Under the pieces are notes generated by a model, which did not search any database, was not told where the DNA came from, and was given only the letters and a program-made list of their open reading frames with translations. From Candidatus Omnitrophota bacterium (GTDB lineage: Bacteria > Omnitrophota > Gorgyraeia > Zapsychrales > JANLHA01): DNA of 13,815 bases. Shown piece by piece: positions 7,397 through 13,815 of this stretch. Numbering within the stretch: the first letter of the stretch is position 1; every line of letters begins with the position of its first letter. The DNA is taken from NCBI GenBank assembly GCA_024653845.1, contig JANLHA010000318.1:1-13815 (forward strand), given 5' to 3'. A program made the translations under genes and the position numbers.

Positions 7397-8421
7397 CTTC
7401 CTCCTCCGATAGTTTGCGTTTTCTTACCACCCCAAAATCCCACAATGTAACGCTGATCCAATTTTTCCCTCACCGGTCGCCACCAATCCTCATTCATCCG
7501 ATACCAGTCGATGGTTTTTTCTAACCCATCTTTCAGAACGTATTTAGGCTTCCACCCCAGAGCTTTGAGTTTGGAACTGTTTAAACTGTATCGCAAGTCA
7601 TGCCCTGGACGGTCAGTTACAAAATTGATCGAACTTTCATCTTTGTCCATCAATGCCAAAATCTGTCTTGTCAAATCAAGATTGGAACATTCCTGTTCTG
7701 CCCCGATATTATAAACTTCACCCGACACGCCTTGATGAGTCAACAAATCAATCGCTGAACAATGATCTTCCACAAATAACCAATCCCGCACCTGTTGCCC
7801 TTTTCCATAAACCGGAACAGGCACATCATTGAGAAGATTGGTAATAAAAAGAGGAATCACTTTTTCCAAATACGCCCGTGGTCCATAGGTATTGGATCCT
7901 CTGGTCATAACGACAGGCAAATGATACGTTTCAAAGAAACTGTAAGCCAAACGTTCTCCGCCGAGCTTGGAAGCTGAATACGGATTGCGAGGTTTCAAAA
8001 CCGATTCCTCCGAAAAACTTCCTTCAAGAATCTGCCCATAAACTTCATCCGTCGAGATTTGAATGAATTTTCGCAGGCCTTTCTGATTTCGCGCTTCTTG
8101 CAAAAGGGTGTAAACACCCAAGACATCCGTTTTCAAAAAGGAAACTGGATCATCAATCGAACGGTCGACCGCCACTTCAGCAGCAAAGTTAACCACAACA
8201 TCGATATCTTTCATCACTTTCGCAACCACATTCGCGTCAGTGATATCCCCTTTGACAAACTCAAAATTGGATCTTTGAAAATAGGGCTTTAAATTTTCTA
8301 AATTCGCCGAATACCCCAATTTGTCAAGGACGGTCACATGCAAATCATCATATTTTCGATAAATATAATCTACGAAATGGCTCCCAATAAAACCCGCTCC
8401 TCCAGTGATCAAGTATTTCAA
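7393..8421 (-). CDS. rmlB: dTDP-glucose 4,6-dehydratase
   Basis: 342 residues, the typical RmlB length. NAD motif GGAGFIG (7-13), NFAAE and VDRSI (78-89), the dehydratase triad region TDEVYG with T124, D125 and E126, YSASK with Y148/K152, GSNTYGP (175-181), RDWLFVEDHC (212-221) and RPGHDLRYS (271-279). The D-E pair after Thr is the hallmark that separates 4,6-dehydratases from plain epimerases. It oxidises C4, eliminates water across C5-C6 and reduces C6, giving dTDP-4-keto-6-deoxyglucose in the cytoplasm. The start is TTG at 8421, chosen because a near-perfect SD (AAGGAGG) lies 5 nt upstream. The gene begins 11 bp after the Wzy-like stop and overlaps rmlA. No rmlC or rmlD is visible. Confidence 0.93.
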   Translation of the reverse strand: MKYLITGGAGFIGSHFVDYIYRKYDDLHVTVLDKLGYSANLENLKPYFQRSNFEFVKGDITDANVVAKVMKDIDVVVNFAAEVAVDRSIDDPVSFLKTDVLGVYTLLQEARNQKGLRKFIQISTDEVYGQILEGSFSEESVLKPRNPYSASKLGGERLAYSFFETYHLPVVMTRGSNTYGPRAYLEKVIPLFITNLLNDVPVPVYGKGQQVRDWLFVEDHCSAIDLLTHQGVSGEVYNIGAEQECSNLDLTRQILALMDKDESSINFVTDRPGHDLRYSLNSSKLKALGWKPKYVLKDGLEKTIDWYRMNEDWWRPVREKLDQRYIVGFWGGKKTQTIGGGR

Positions 8422-8426
8422 CTTCT

Positions 8427-8433
8427 CCTCCTT
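8427..8433 (-). promoter_or_regulatory. Strong Shine-Dalgarno site before TTG start of rmlB
   Basis: AAGGAGG on the minus strand, 5 nt before TTG at 8419-8421. It directly abuts the upstream stop (TAA at 8433-8435), so ribosomes ending the Wzy-like gene are well placed to reinitiate. It decides the TTG start. Confidence 0.75.
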
Positions 8434-10646
8434 TAAACTCTTTGCAATTTTCTTTCTTTGCCCAAACTATGCGCGTAGGCAAATGTCATTCCGAAAAAAC
8501 TCCAGAAAGGAATGGCATTATATGGCAATTCCAAAATGACCAAGAAATTGGCTAGCGCAATCCAATACAAGAGAACACTCACCAGCATTCCCCCAACGAA
8601 AGATTTATGAGCTAAAAATTCCCGGGTTAGATAATAAAGGCAATAAAAAATCGCCAGGATCATGATGATTCCCACAATCCCTCCTCGATAAATCATATGA
8701 AAAAATGAATTGTGCGGAGTGATCCACCCGTCTCGCTTCCATTCAATGGATCCCCATTCCAAAATTTCCAACGATTTAGAACGCTGAGGCTTGCCAAAAC
8801 TGATTCCCCCCATAGCCCTCACTCCATTATTTTGAAATTCTTCTTTAAGTTCCTCAATCATATCTTTCCAAATTAGTAATCGGAACAAAGCATTTGTATA
8901 TGAAATACTCAAGGAACGCGGAGGCTGATTTTTCGTCATCCCTTGCTCTCTGGATTTTGGAAGAAACTCAACAGTTTCTAATCGTACCTTTTCTAGAAAA
9001 TGATCCAGAGCCGCTTCTTCTTCAAAATGCTGTTCATTAATTATGACCATTAAACGACTTTTAAAATCCAAGAGATATTGATTAACGTTGTCCAACTCTC
9101 CTTGTTCCTTGAGTAATTTTACAACATCCTCTTTGATATGAAGAACCAGTTGGTCTAACTTGCGATCAATATCCATCGGCTTATTGGTCTCTCGAGGTTT
9201 TTCGCTCCCCACATTTTCTGAAACAGCTTCTATTACCGGTTGGGTTGGGGAATTTTTAACAACCTCCTCCTCTTTCGGTTCAACCATTGGAATATCTTGT
9301 TGAGACTCAGCTTTAACTTCGACTGGCAACTCTTTAACCTCTGGAGCTTTTAGGACGATGACCTCTGAAACCGTTTCTCCCACGGCCGGTGGTGACACCT
9401 GCTGAACCTTCGCTATTTCAATATTTTCTTCAACCACCACGGCTTTTTCTCTTTCAAAATTTTCATCGTGAATCTTGACCTCTTTGACCGCTTCTTTCAC
9501 GGCACCTTCTACATTCGCCTCATCCATGGTTTCCACTACCAAAAGCTCAGCAACCTCTTGCGGCTTTCCAGCTATAATTTTTGAACCCGCTTCGACATCC
9601 ACCGGCGCTGGCATCTGCTGAACCTCTACCTGGACATCCTCTTGAGATTTTTCGACGGTGACGTTTTCTGAAACTTTTTCGGGAGACACTGTTTCTGTTG
9701 TCGCTACGACTTCTTTTCTAATTTTTTTTATCAATTTAGATAAATTAATTTCCGCTGAACTTTTATTTTTATTATATAAATTGGCTTTAAGGTCTTCCTG
9801 AATAAAAGAATTTTGTTTAGAAGCAATTTTCTCAAGATGACAAGAAAGCAATTCTTGATACTCTTTGAATGCTATAACAGACTTCACTGCATTTTTATCA
9901 CCAAAAGCATACACGGCAGCCAAAAATCCGACAATAACCAAAAACAACAAAGAAATCTTCCATAAAAATCTCAGCCGACTGATTCCCAAAAAAACATAGA
10001 GCCCTAAAAAAGCGACCGCTAAGACTGTCCCAACAACTTGAGACCGACTTCCACTCCATAACGTTCCATAATGAACAACATGGTAGACCAAGACCAAACA
10101 ACATATCGCATAAAAAAACTTATTCTCTGTTTTCTTACACAACACAATAAAAAGAACCAAAAAGGCTAATAAAGGATACGCTATAAAATTCTGAGCGATA
10201 TTGATTCCCAATAAAATGATCAATGACCACAATAACCAAGGACGACGGATCCATTCTTTATCAAATGTCGCATAGGCAAAGAGCGCAAAAAGAGGATAGT
10301 AAAAAAGCGCGGCATTTCGAAAAGACAGGGGCCCAAAATCCATATATCCGTCGATGGCTTTCCATAAAAGCCAGCCAAGATAAAGAGCAAATAAAAAATT
10401 TAATTTGATGGATTTTAAAGGCCATGACTTCGGCCTCATCAAAACCAACAAAAAACATAATCCCAAGAGGATTTCGCCTATAAATATCGGGAAATTCAAA
10501 AATGGAAGAGAAACGTGGATTTCAGCGAATGTGGAAAAAAAAAGCGTGGAATAAAAATAACAGAAAATCCCTATCAGAGAGAAAAGAATTCTCCTGATCA
10601 TCAAAGTCCAACGATCATTCATTTTAGGTGAATCACTTGTTTCCAT
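8433..10646 (-). CDS. Wzy/WaaL-family O-antigen polymerase or ligase with a ~320-residue insertion
   Basis: 737 residues. Several membrane helices fill residues about 15-248, including the conserved arginine in GSRS (S200/R201). After the helix ending near 248 an extra segment of about 320 residues appears (about 256-575). The family pattern then resumes: R589 and W593 in ALFRLLIWKDM, GISFGK (614-619), TPHNSFF (643-649) with the key H645/N646 loop, RGGIVG (654-659), and two or three closing helices. Without the insertion it would be about 417 residues, normal for this family. The HN loop is extracytoplasmic in WaaL-type enzymes, so the insertion should be too. The role is polymerising lipid-linked repeats or transferring polymer to an acceptor. 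The first ATG follows an in-frame stop by four codons and has no good SD, so a later start (M9) is possible. Polymerase versus ligase cannot be decided here. Confidence 0.82.
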   Translation of the reverse strand: METSDSPKMNDRWTLMIRRILFSLIGIFCYFYSTLFFSTFAEIHVSLPFLNFPIFIGEILLGLCFLLVLMRPKSWPLKSIKLNFLFALYLGWLLWKAIDGYMDFGPLSFRNAALFYYPLFALFAYATFDKEWIRRPWLLWSLIILLGINIAQNFIAYPLLAFLVLFIVLCKKTENKFFYAICCLVLVYHVVHYGTLWSGSRSQVVGTVLAVAFLGLYVFLGISRLRFLWKISLLFLVIVGFLAAVYAFGDKNAVKSVIAFKEYQELLSCHLEKIASKQNSFIQEDLKANLYNKNKSSAEINLSKLIKKIRKEVVATTETVSPEKVSENVTVEKSQEDVQVEVQQMPAPVDVEAGSKIIAGKPQEVAELLVVETMDEANVEGAVKEAVKEVKIHDENFEREKAVVVEENIEIAKVQQVSPPAVGETVSEVIVLKAPEVKELPVEVKAESQQDIPMVEPKEEEVVKNSPTQPVIEAVSENVGSEKPRETNKPMDIDRKLDQLVLHIKEDVVKLLKEQGELDNVNQYLLDFKSRLMVIINEQHFEEEAALDHFLEKVRLETVEFLPKSREQGMTKNQPPRSLSISYTNALFRLLIWKDMIEELKEEFQNNGVRAMGGISFGKPQRSKSLEILEWGSIEWKRDGWITPHNSFFHMIYRGGIVGIIMILAIFYCLYYLTREFLAHKSFVGGMLVSVLLYWIALANFLVILELPYNAIPFWSFFGMTFAYAHSLGKERKLQRV
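9177..9701 (-). repeat. Degenerate ~72-75-residue Val/Glu/Pro-rich repeats inside the Wzy-like protein
   Basis: Residues about 316-490 of the Wzy-like protein are rich in V, E, K, P and Q and lack hydrophobic-core character. VQQ(M/V) occurs at 342 and 414 (spacing 72), each followed by a Pro-rich turn and then K-x-x-E-V-x-E-L. VSENV occurs at 325 and 475 (spacing 150, about two units). This reads as two diverged copies and the start of a third. Similarity is also visible in the DNA (for example TTTTCTGAAAC near 9670 and 9220, and GCTGAACCT near 9400 and 9620). Confidence 0.55.
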
Positions 10647-10685
10647 AAGGACGACTTATTTGATATCTCTAAATTCCAGAGCAAC

Positions 10686-10787
10686 TTAGAATCTAGCAAA
10701 AAATGTTTGGGCCCTCCACAGGAGATAAGCTAAAGTGACGCCCAAGAAATACAAATCTTTCCCTGAAATTCTAAAATTTCCCAACAT
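10686..10787 (-). CDS. Possible 33-residue single-pass membrane peptide
   Basis: A short frame from ATG (10787) to TAA (10686) in the 181-bp gap between the broken propeller gene and the Wzy-like gene. GGAAG lies 6 nt upstream of the ATG. The peptide begins MLGNFRISGKD and continues with a hydrophobic, aromatic stretch (LYFLGVTLAYLLW), then a basic end (ARF). This looks like a small membrane peptide with positive charges on both sides. It could also be chance, or the relic of a membrane gene damaged along with its neighbour. Function is unknown. The rest of the gap (10647-10685, 10788-10827) shows nothing I can name. Confidence 0.3.
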   Translation of the reverse strand: MLGNFRISGKDLYFLGVTLAYLLWRAQTFFARF

Positions 10788-10827
10788 GTTTTTCTTCCGA
10801 TTATAGGAAAGCCTCTTCTTAGCTTTT

Positions 10828-11717
10828 TCATCTGAGCAGTTTAGTAATTCTACCTCCAACCATCCATTCTACAACATATAAATTTCTTTTTTGATCCACC
10901 GCAACAGCGTGCGGGCTGATGAATTTCCCCGGCTGAATGAGTGTGACAGGAAGCTCTGGCCAACCCTCGATATCCACAATTGGTACGTTTTCACCTAAAT
11001 AACAAACCAATTTTTTCTGAAAATCAAGCAGGGCTATCCTAGCATGAATTTCAGGAATCAGGAACAAATCTTGATAAGGGGTAAAAGAACAGGGGCTATA
11101 GACAATATCCTGACCAAACGAGTATTTGAAACGTCCTTCCAAATCATACACTTGGACACAATGATGATCCGATCAGCCACATACAACTCTGGATCTGACA
11201 AGCGGGTATCAATCCAAATCCCGTGGGGACAATTGAAATGACCGATGGGGCCCCCCTTCTCCAGTGATGGTTGCCAAATATTCTCCCTTTTTGCTATAAC
11301 GATGCACCTGATGCATCCCATAACCATCCGCGACCCAAATGTCGCCATTTCCCCCAAACCGCTCCTCAAAAACACTCACCCAGGTGGGCGAAAAGATTCC
11401 CTTCTCATAGACAGACAACGCCGACCGATCTAACTTGAGGACAACCTTTCCACTCAACGTGGTCTTAACGACCTCACGGAATATTGGTCGGTTAACCACA
11501 AATATTTCTGACCTTGTTCTTCGACCAAGGTCAAGCCATGGGCTCCTAGAAAATTGCCCCAACTGTCTAACAACTGACCTTCGGGGCTATAAAAAAGCAC
11601 CGCAGGATTGGCCTGATGAAAAATGATGGTCTGCCCTGTTTTGCTAACAGCGACACCATGCGTACGACCGTTGGGCGGCCTCTGTCGAGGGGATGGAACC
11701 CTGACCCAATGGTCCAC
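10828..11717 (-). pseudogene. NHL-repeat six-bladed beta-propeller gene, broken by three frameshifts
   Basis: Successive pieces in shifted frames read as one NHL propeller: THGVAVSKTG, PAVLFYSPEGQLLDSWG and LWLTD in the first frame; REVVKTTLSGKVVLKLD, NGDIWVADGYG, VHRYSKKGEYLATI in the second; GHFNCPHGIWID and ELYVADR back in the first; QVYDLEGRFKYSFGQ, PGKFISPHAVAVD and VVEWMVGGRITKL in the third. The breaks lie near 11470-11490 (one base too few), at a G4C6 run at 11247-11256 (one base too many) and near 11161-11174 (one base too few). The 5' end is also poor: an in-frame TAA lies two codons before the GTG at 11717, and no signal peptide is visible in the remaining 56 bp to the flippase gene. 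Intact relatives form a six-bladed propeller, often extracytoplasmic, with mostly unknown ligand. It sits between the flippase and Wzy-like genes. Base composition looks more GC-rich than its neighbours. Confidence 0.8.
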
Positions 11718-11773
11718 CCATTCTTAAGAATGCTCTCCGCGGCCGACTAAAACTGGGGGATGCTGTCGCAGGC

Positions 11774-13264
11774 TCATTCCTTTTGTCCTTCGATGTTTTT
11801 GACAAAAAACTTAAGACCCATAACCCGTCGAATCAAATAAAAATTTTCTCGACTAAAGATACCCCATCGCCTTCCTAAATAAAAATAAATCAGCAAGCAT
11901 AAGGCCTTGCTCACCAAACGAAACACATAAGCCACATGCCATTCTCTCAAAAAAATGGCTAAAAGGGCTGAGCCAAAAAAGACCAAGTAAATGGTAACAA
12001 CTTTTTTGATTTCCCATTGGATCCAACAGCTTTTCTGAGCAAGAATCATGGTGATGCCTCCACTGAGCAATCCGACGAGAAACATATTCCATGCCGCTCC
12101 CGATGCGCCCCAGAGTCTAATCATGGGAATCCCCAAAAGGATATTCAAAACAAGTGTGACAAACGTCAACAAGGAAATCAGGGCGGTTTTCTTTTTGAAA
12201 AGCAATTGAACACTATTGATTTTTCCCCAGAAAAGAAATCCATAATACATCGCCAAGATCATCACAATGGTGATGGCGCCATGATATTCCGGCGGAGTGA
12301 GAAGCCAAATGACTTCTTCGGCAAATAAGGCAACGACTAAACCAATAAGAATGGATAGATAAATAAAAGGCGTGAGGTATTGGCCCACCGCTTGGGCCGC
12401 GTTTTCTTTGAGATCAAATAATCGCTTATAGACCTGCGGTTGAAAAACGTTTTGCAAGGAAGACATATAAACAAAAACCATGTAGGACATTTTTTGACCA
12501 ATGCTGTAAATTCCAACACCCCCCATTGTCGACAACAATCCCACCATGTATTTATCAAAATGCCTAGAAATCGTGCCATAAAAGATGGGTGGACTTAGCG
12601 GAAGACTGTCTTTGAAGGTGTTCCACATCATGGAACGATCGACGGAAAAAGGGCAAAGGCGGATCACTTGCCGATGAAGCGAAATCAACGCCACAATGTT
12701 TCCTATCAAACGTGCGTAAACAAGACCAATCACTCCGACACGCAACCCGGCAACAAAAACCAGCGACAAAACAAAAGTGGTGAGACTGCTCATCAAATAA
12801 TTTTTAATATAGACTCTCGCGTCTTCATGATTCTTGAAATAAAAAAGGTAATATTGTCTTAAAGCCAGCGAGCATTCGGCCGCCAAAGTCAGAATGAGAA
12901 TAAATCCATACTCCGAGGATTTGGTAAAAAGAAGCGATAAGGGGTGTTGAAAAAAAGACGCCAGAAGAATCAAGAAAAATGAATTGACCGCCACAAAAGA
13001 AACAACCGAGAATAAAAGTCGTCCCGAATGATGAAGGTCATTGCGATATTGAAAAAAATTGCGGTCGTAAATATTCAGGAGCGCGAGATTGGCTAAACTG
13101 CAACCAAATGTGCCAAAAACGACGGCTAGAGCGAGGATCCCGTAATCTTCAGGACGAAGAATTCTCGAGAAAATGGGCAAGGTTAAGAAAGGCAGGAGAT
13201 TATCAATGAGGGCTGGAAGAAGATAGAGGAAACTATTCTTAACTTGTTGCTCTTTGGAAGTCAT
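11774..13264 (-). CDS. Wzx-type oligosaccharide flippase (MOP/PST family)
   Basis: 496 residues, the usual length for PST-family flippases. About 12-14 hydrophobic segments span the protein. The N-terminal part (KNSFLYLLPALID, then LPFLTLPIFSRIL and PEDYGILALA) is the characteristic polysaccharide-biosynthesis flippase start, and FKDSLPLSPPIFYG followed by DKYMVGLL matches the mid-protein conserved region. It would translocate undecaprenyl-diphosphate-linked repeat units across the inner membrane for the Wzy-like enzyme. The ATG at 13264 has AAGGA 10 nt upstream, overlapping the preceding stop; the gap to the upstream gene is only 13 bp. The reading frame is intact. The substrate is unknown. 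Confidence 0.92.
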   Translation of the reverse strand: MTSKEQQVKNSFLYLLPALIDNLLPFLTLPIFSRILRPEDYGILALAVVFGTFGCSLANLALLNIYDRNFFQYRNDLHHSGRLLFSVVSFVAVNSFFLILLASFFQHPLSLLFTKSSEYGFILILTLAAECSLALRQYYLFYFKNHEDARVYIKNYLMSSLTTFVLSLVFVAGLRVGVIGLVYARLIGNIVALISLHRQVIRLCPFSVDRSMMWNTFKDSLPLSPPIFYGTISRHFDKYMVGLLSTMGGVGIYSIGQKMSYMVFVYMSSLQNVFQPQVYKRLFDLKENAAQAVGQYLTPFIYLSILIGLVVALFAEEVIWLLTPPEYHGAITIVMILAMYYGFLFWGKINSVQLLFKKKTALISLLTFVTLVLNILLGIPMIRLWGASGAAWNMFLVGLLSGGITMILAQKSCWIQWEIKKVVTIYLVFFGSALLAIFLREWHVAYVFRLVSKALCLLIYFYLGRRWGIFSRENFYLIRRVMGLKFFVKNIEGQKE

Positions 13265-13277
13265 ATTTGACTAATCC

Positions 13278-13802
13278 TTACAGCCATGAAGAAATAGCCG
13301 TTTTCACTTCCTTCAGATCAGCAAATTGGCTAAGAACATCGAATAAAAATTCTTTATCCGGCCGCATGTCAAGATGACGCTTGGGATTGCCACGGATATG
13401 GAAACCGAGAAGCTCATTTTGCCACAAATATTCTTCCCATTCCCTAACAGACAAATTAGGATAACCTTGCTCTTGGAAACCATGCTTTGAAAAATAATCA
13501 GAACGTTTAGGAATATAACAGAAACGATCAGAAAGAAATTTCTCAATCCTCTGGTTAAGTGCAACAGGAAGGTATTTTCTTCCTAAAAAATCCTCTTGGA
13601 GTCGAAAAACGGGAATCATGCATTCATACTTGTAATAGTTTTCTGTCCCGACCTGTTTCATTTTCTCATAAAGGTGCCATCCAGTATCCGCCTCTCTCTC
13701 AATGGTTTGACGGTTGAAAATCCACCACCGCAAAAAACTGACCGTCGGGCTAAAAATTTTTCGCAAAGATTCCGGAATGTATTCTTTAATTTTCATCGAC
13801 AA
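13278..13802 (-). CDS. Unrecognised protein upstream of the flippase, possibly incomplete at its N-terminus
   Basis: A frame of 174 residues from a TTG at 13802 to TAA at 13278. It remains open upstream to the window edge (13815), so the real start may lie outside; ATG at 13796 is the first standard start inside and has no well-spaced SD. The sequence is hydrophilic to mixed, with many aromatic and basic residues (for example SFLRWWIFNRQ, GTENYYKYECMIPVF, RGNPKRHLDMRPDKEFLF), and has no clear membrane helix or signal peptide. I do not recognise the family. It stops 13 bp before the flippase ATG, and its final codons overlap the flippase SD, so the two are probably co-transcribed. A role in polysaccharide assembly is suggested by position only. 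Confidence 0.6.
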   Translation of the reverse strand: MSMKIKEYIPESLRKIFSPTVSFLRWWIFNRQTIEREADTGWHLYEKMKQVGTENYYKYECMIPVFRLQEDFLGRKYLPVALNQRIEKFLSDRFCYIPKRSDYFSKHGFQEQGYPNLSVREWEEYLWQNELLGFHIRGNPKRHLDMRPDKEFLFDVLSQFADLKEVKTAISSWL

Positions 13803-13815
13803 AGATTGATTTTCC

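Noticed and set aside
10707..10745. Inverted repeat TTGGGC/GCCCAA in the gap before the Wzy-like gene
   Set aside because: Six-base arms with a 27-base spacer are expected by chance, and it falls within the possible small peptide frame; no support as an operator.
10765..10780. Inverted repeat GAAATT-CTAA-AATTTC
   Set aside because: Short and all A/T-rich in an AT-rich background; no T-run follows on the minus strand, so neither terminator nor operator can be argued.
10808..10828. Stem AAAGC/GCTTT followed by T5 read on the plus strand, resembling a terminator
   Set aside because: The stem is only 5 bp with a 9-base loop, and the T-run is on the wrong strand for these genes.
1..13815. CRISPR arrays, tRNA or rRNA genes, insertion sequences, riboswitches
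   Set aside because: I scanned for direct repeats with regular spacers, terminal inverted repeats with transposase motifs, and conserved RNA stretches, and saw none.

Overview
The window is one stretch of a cell-surface polysaccharide (O-antigen or capsule type) biosynthesis locus. Every convincing gene lies on the minus strand, so the order of transcription runs from the right edge (13815) to the left edge (1). The DNA is AT-rich, and genes are packed with 4-23 bp overlaps or gaps of only 11-21 bp. Shine-Dalgarno (SD) sites are often clear, and several starts are TTG or GTG. A Wzx-type flippase plus a Wzy/WaaL-type membrane enzyme implies a Wzx/Wzy-dependent pathway and suggests a bacterium with a Gram-negative envelope. 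An uncultured lineage such as Omnitrophota would fit, but that is a weak guess: no rRNA, tRNA or housekeeping gene is present to place it.

Layout in transcription order: an unrecognised 174-residue protein whose frame is open to the window edge (13278-13802); Wzx-like flippase (11774-13264); an NHL-repeat beta-propeller gene broken by three frameshifts (10828-11717); a possible 33-residue membrane peptide (10686-10787); a Wzy/WaaL-family polymerase or ligase carrying an extra segment of about 320 residues (8433-10646); then an overlapping nucleotide-sugar module of rmlB-like 4,6-dehydratase, rmlA-like nucleotidyltransferase and an extended SDR (5758-8421); GT4 glycosyltransferase (4629-5765); zinc-ribbon SAM methyltransferase (3713-4651); GT-C-like polytopic membrane protein (2223-3692); DPM1-like GT2 glycosyltransferase (1444-2226); CDP-tyvelose-epimerase-like SDR (410-1447); and the start of a membrane-anchored protein with a probable DNRLRE-type domain that runs off the left edge (1-388).

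Proposed division of labour (inference): RmlA and RmlB make a nucleotide-linked 4-keto-6-deoxyglucose, and the next SDR may reduce or epimerise it, since rmlC and rmlD are absent from the window. The tyvelose-epimerase-like SDR would supply a second modified sugar. The GT4 enzyme builds the repeat unit on the lipid carrier and the methyltransferase may decorate it. The GT2 enzyme may charge a polyprenyl phosphate for the GT-C protein to use outside the membrane. Wzx flips the unit and the Wzy-like protein polymerises or ligates it. No initiating phosphoglycosyltransferase, Wzz/Wzc chain-length regulator or Wza exporter is visible; they may lie outside the window.

The most unusual object is the Wzy/WaaL-like protein. 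A normal framework of about 417 residues is interrupted, just before its catalytic extracytoplasmic loop, by a helix / Val-Glu-Pro-rich degenerate repeat / helix module of about 320 residues.
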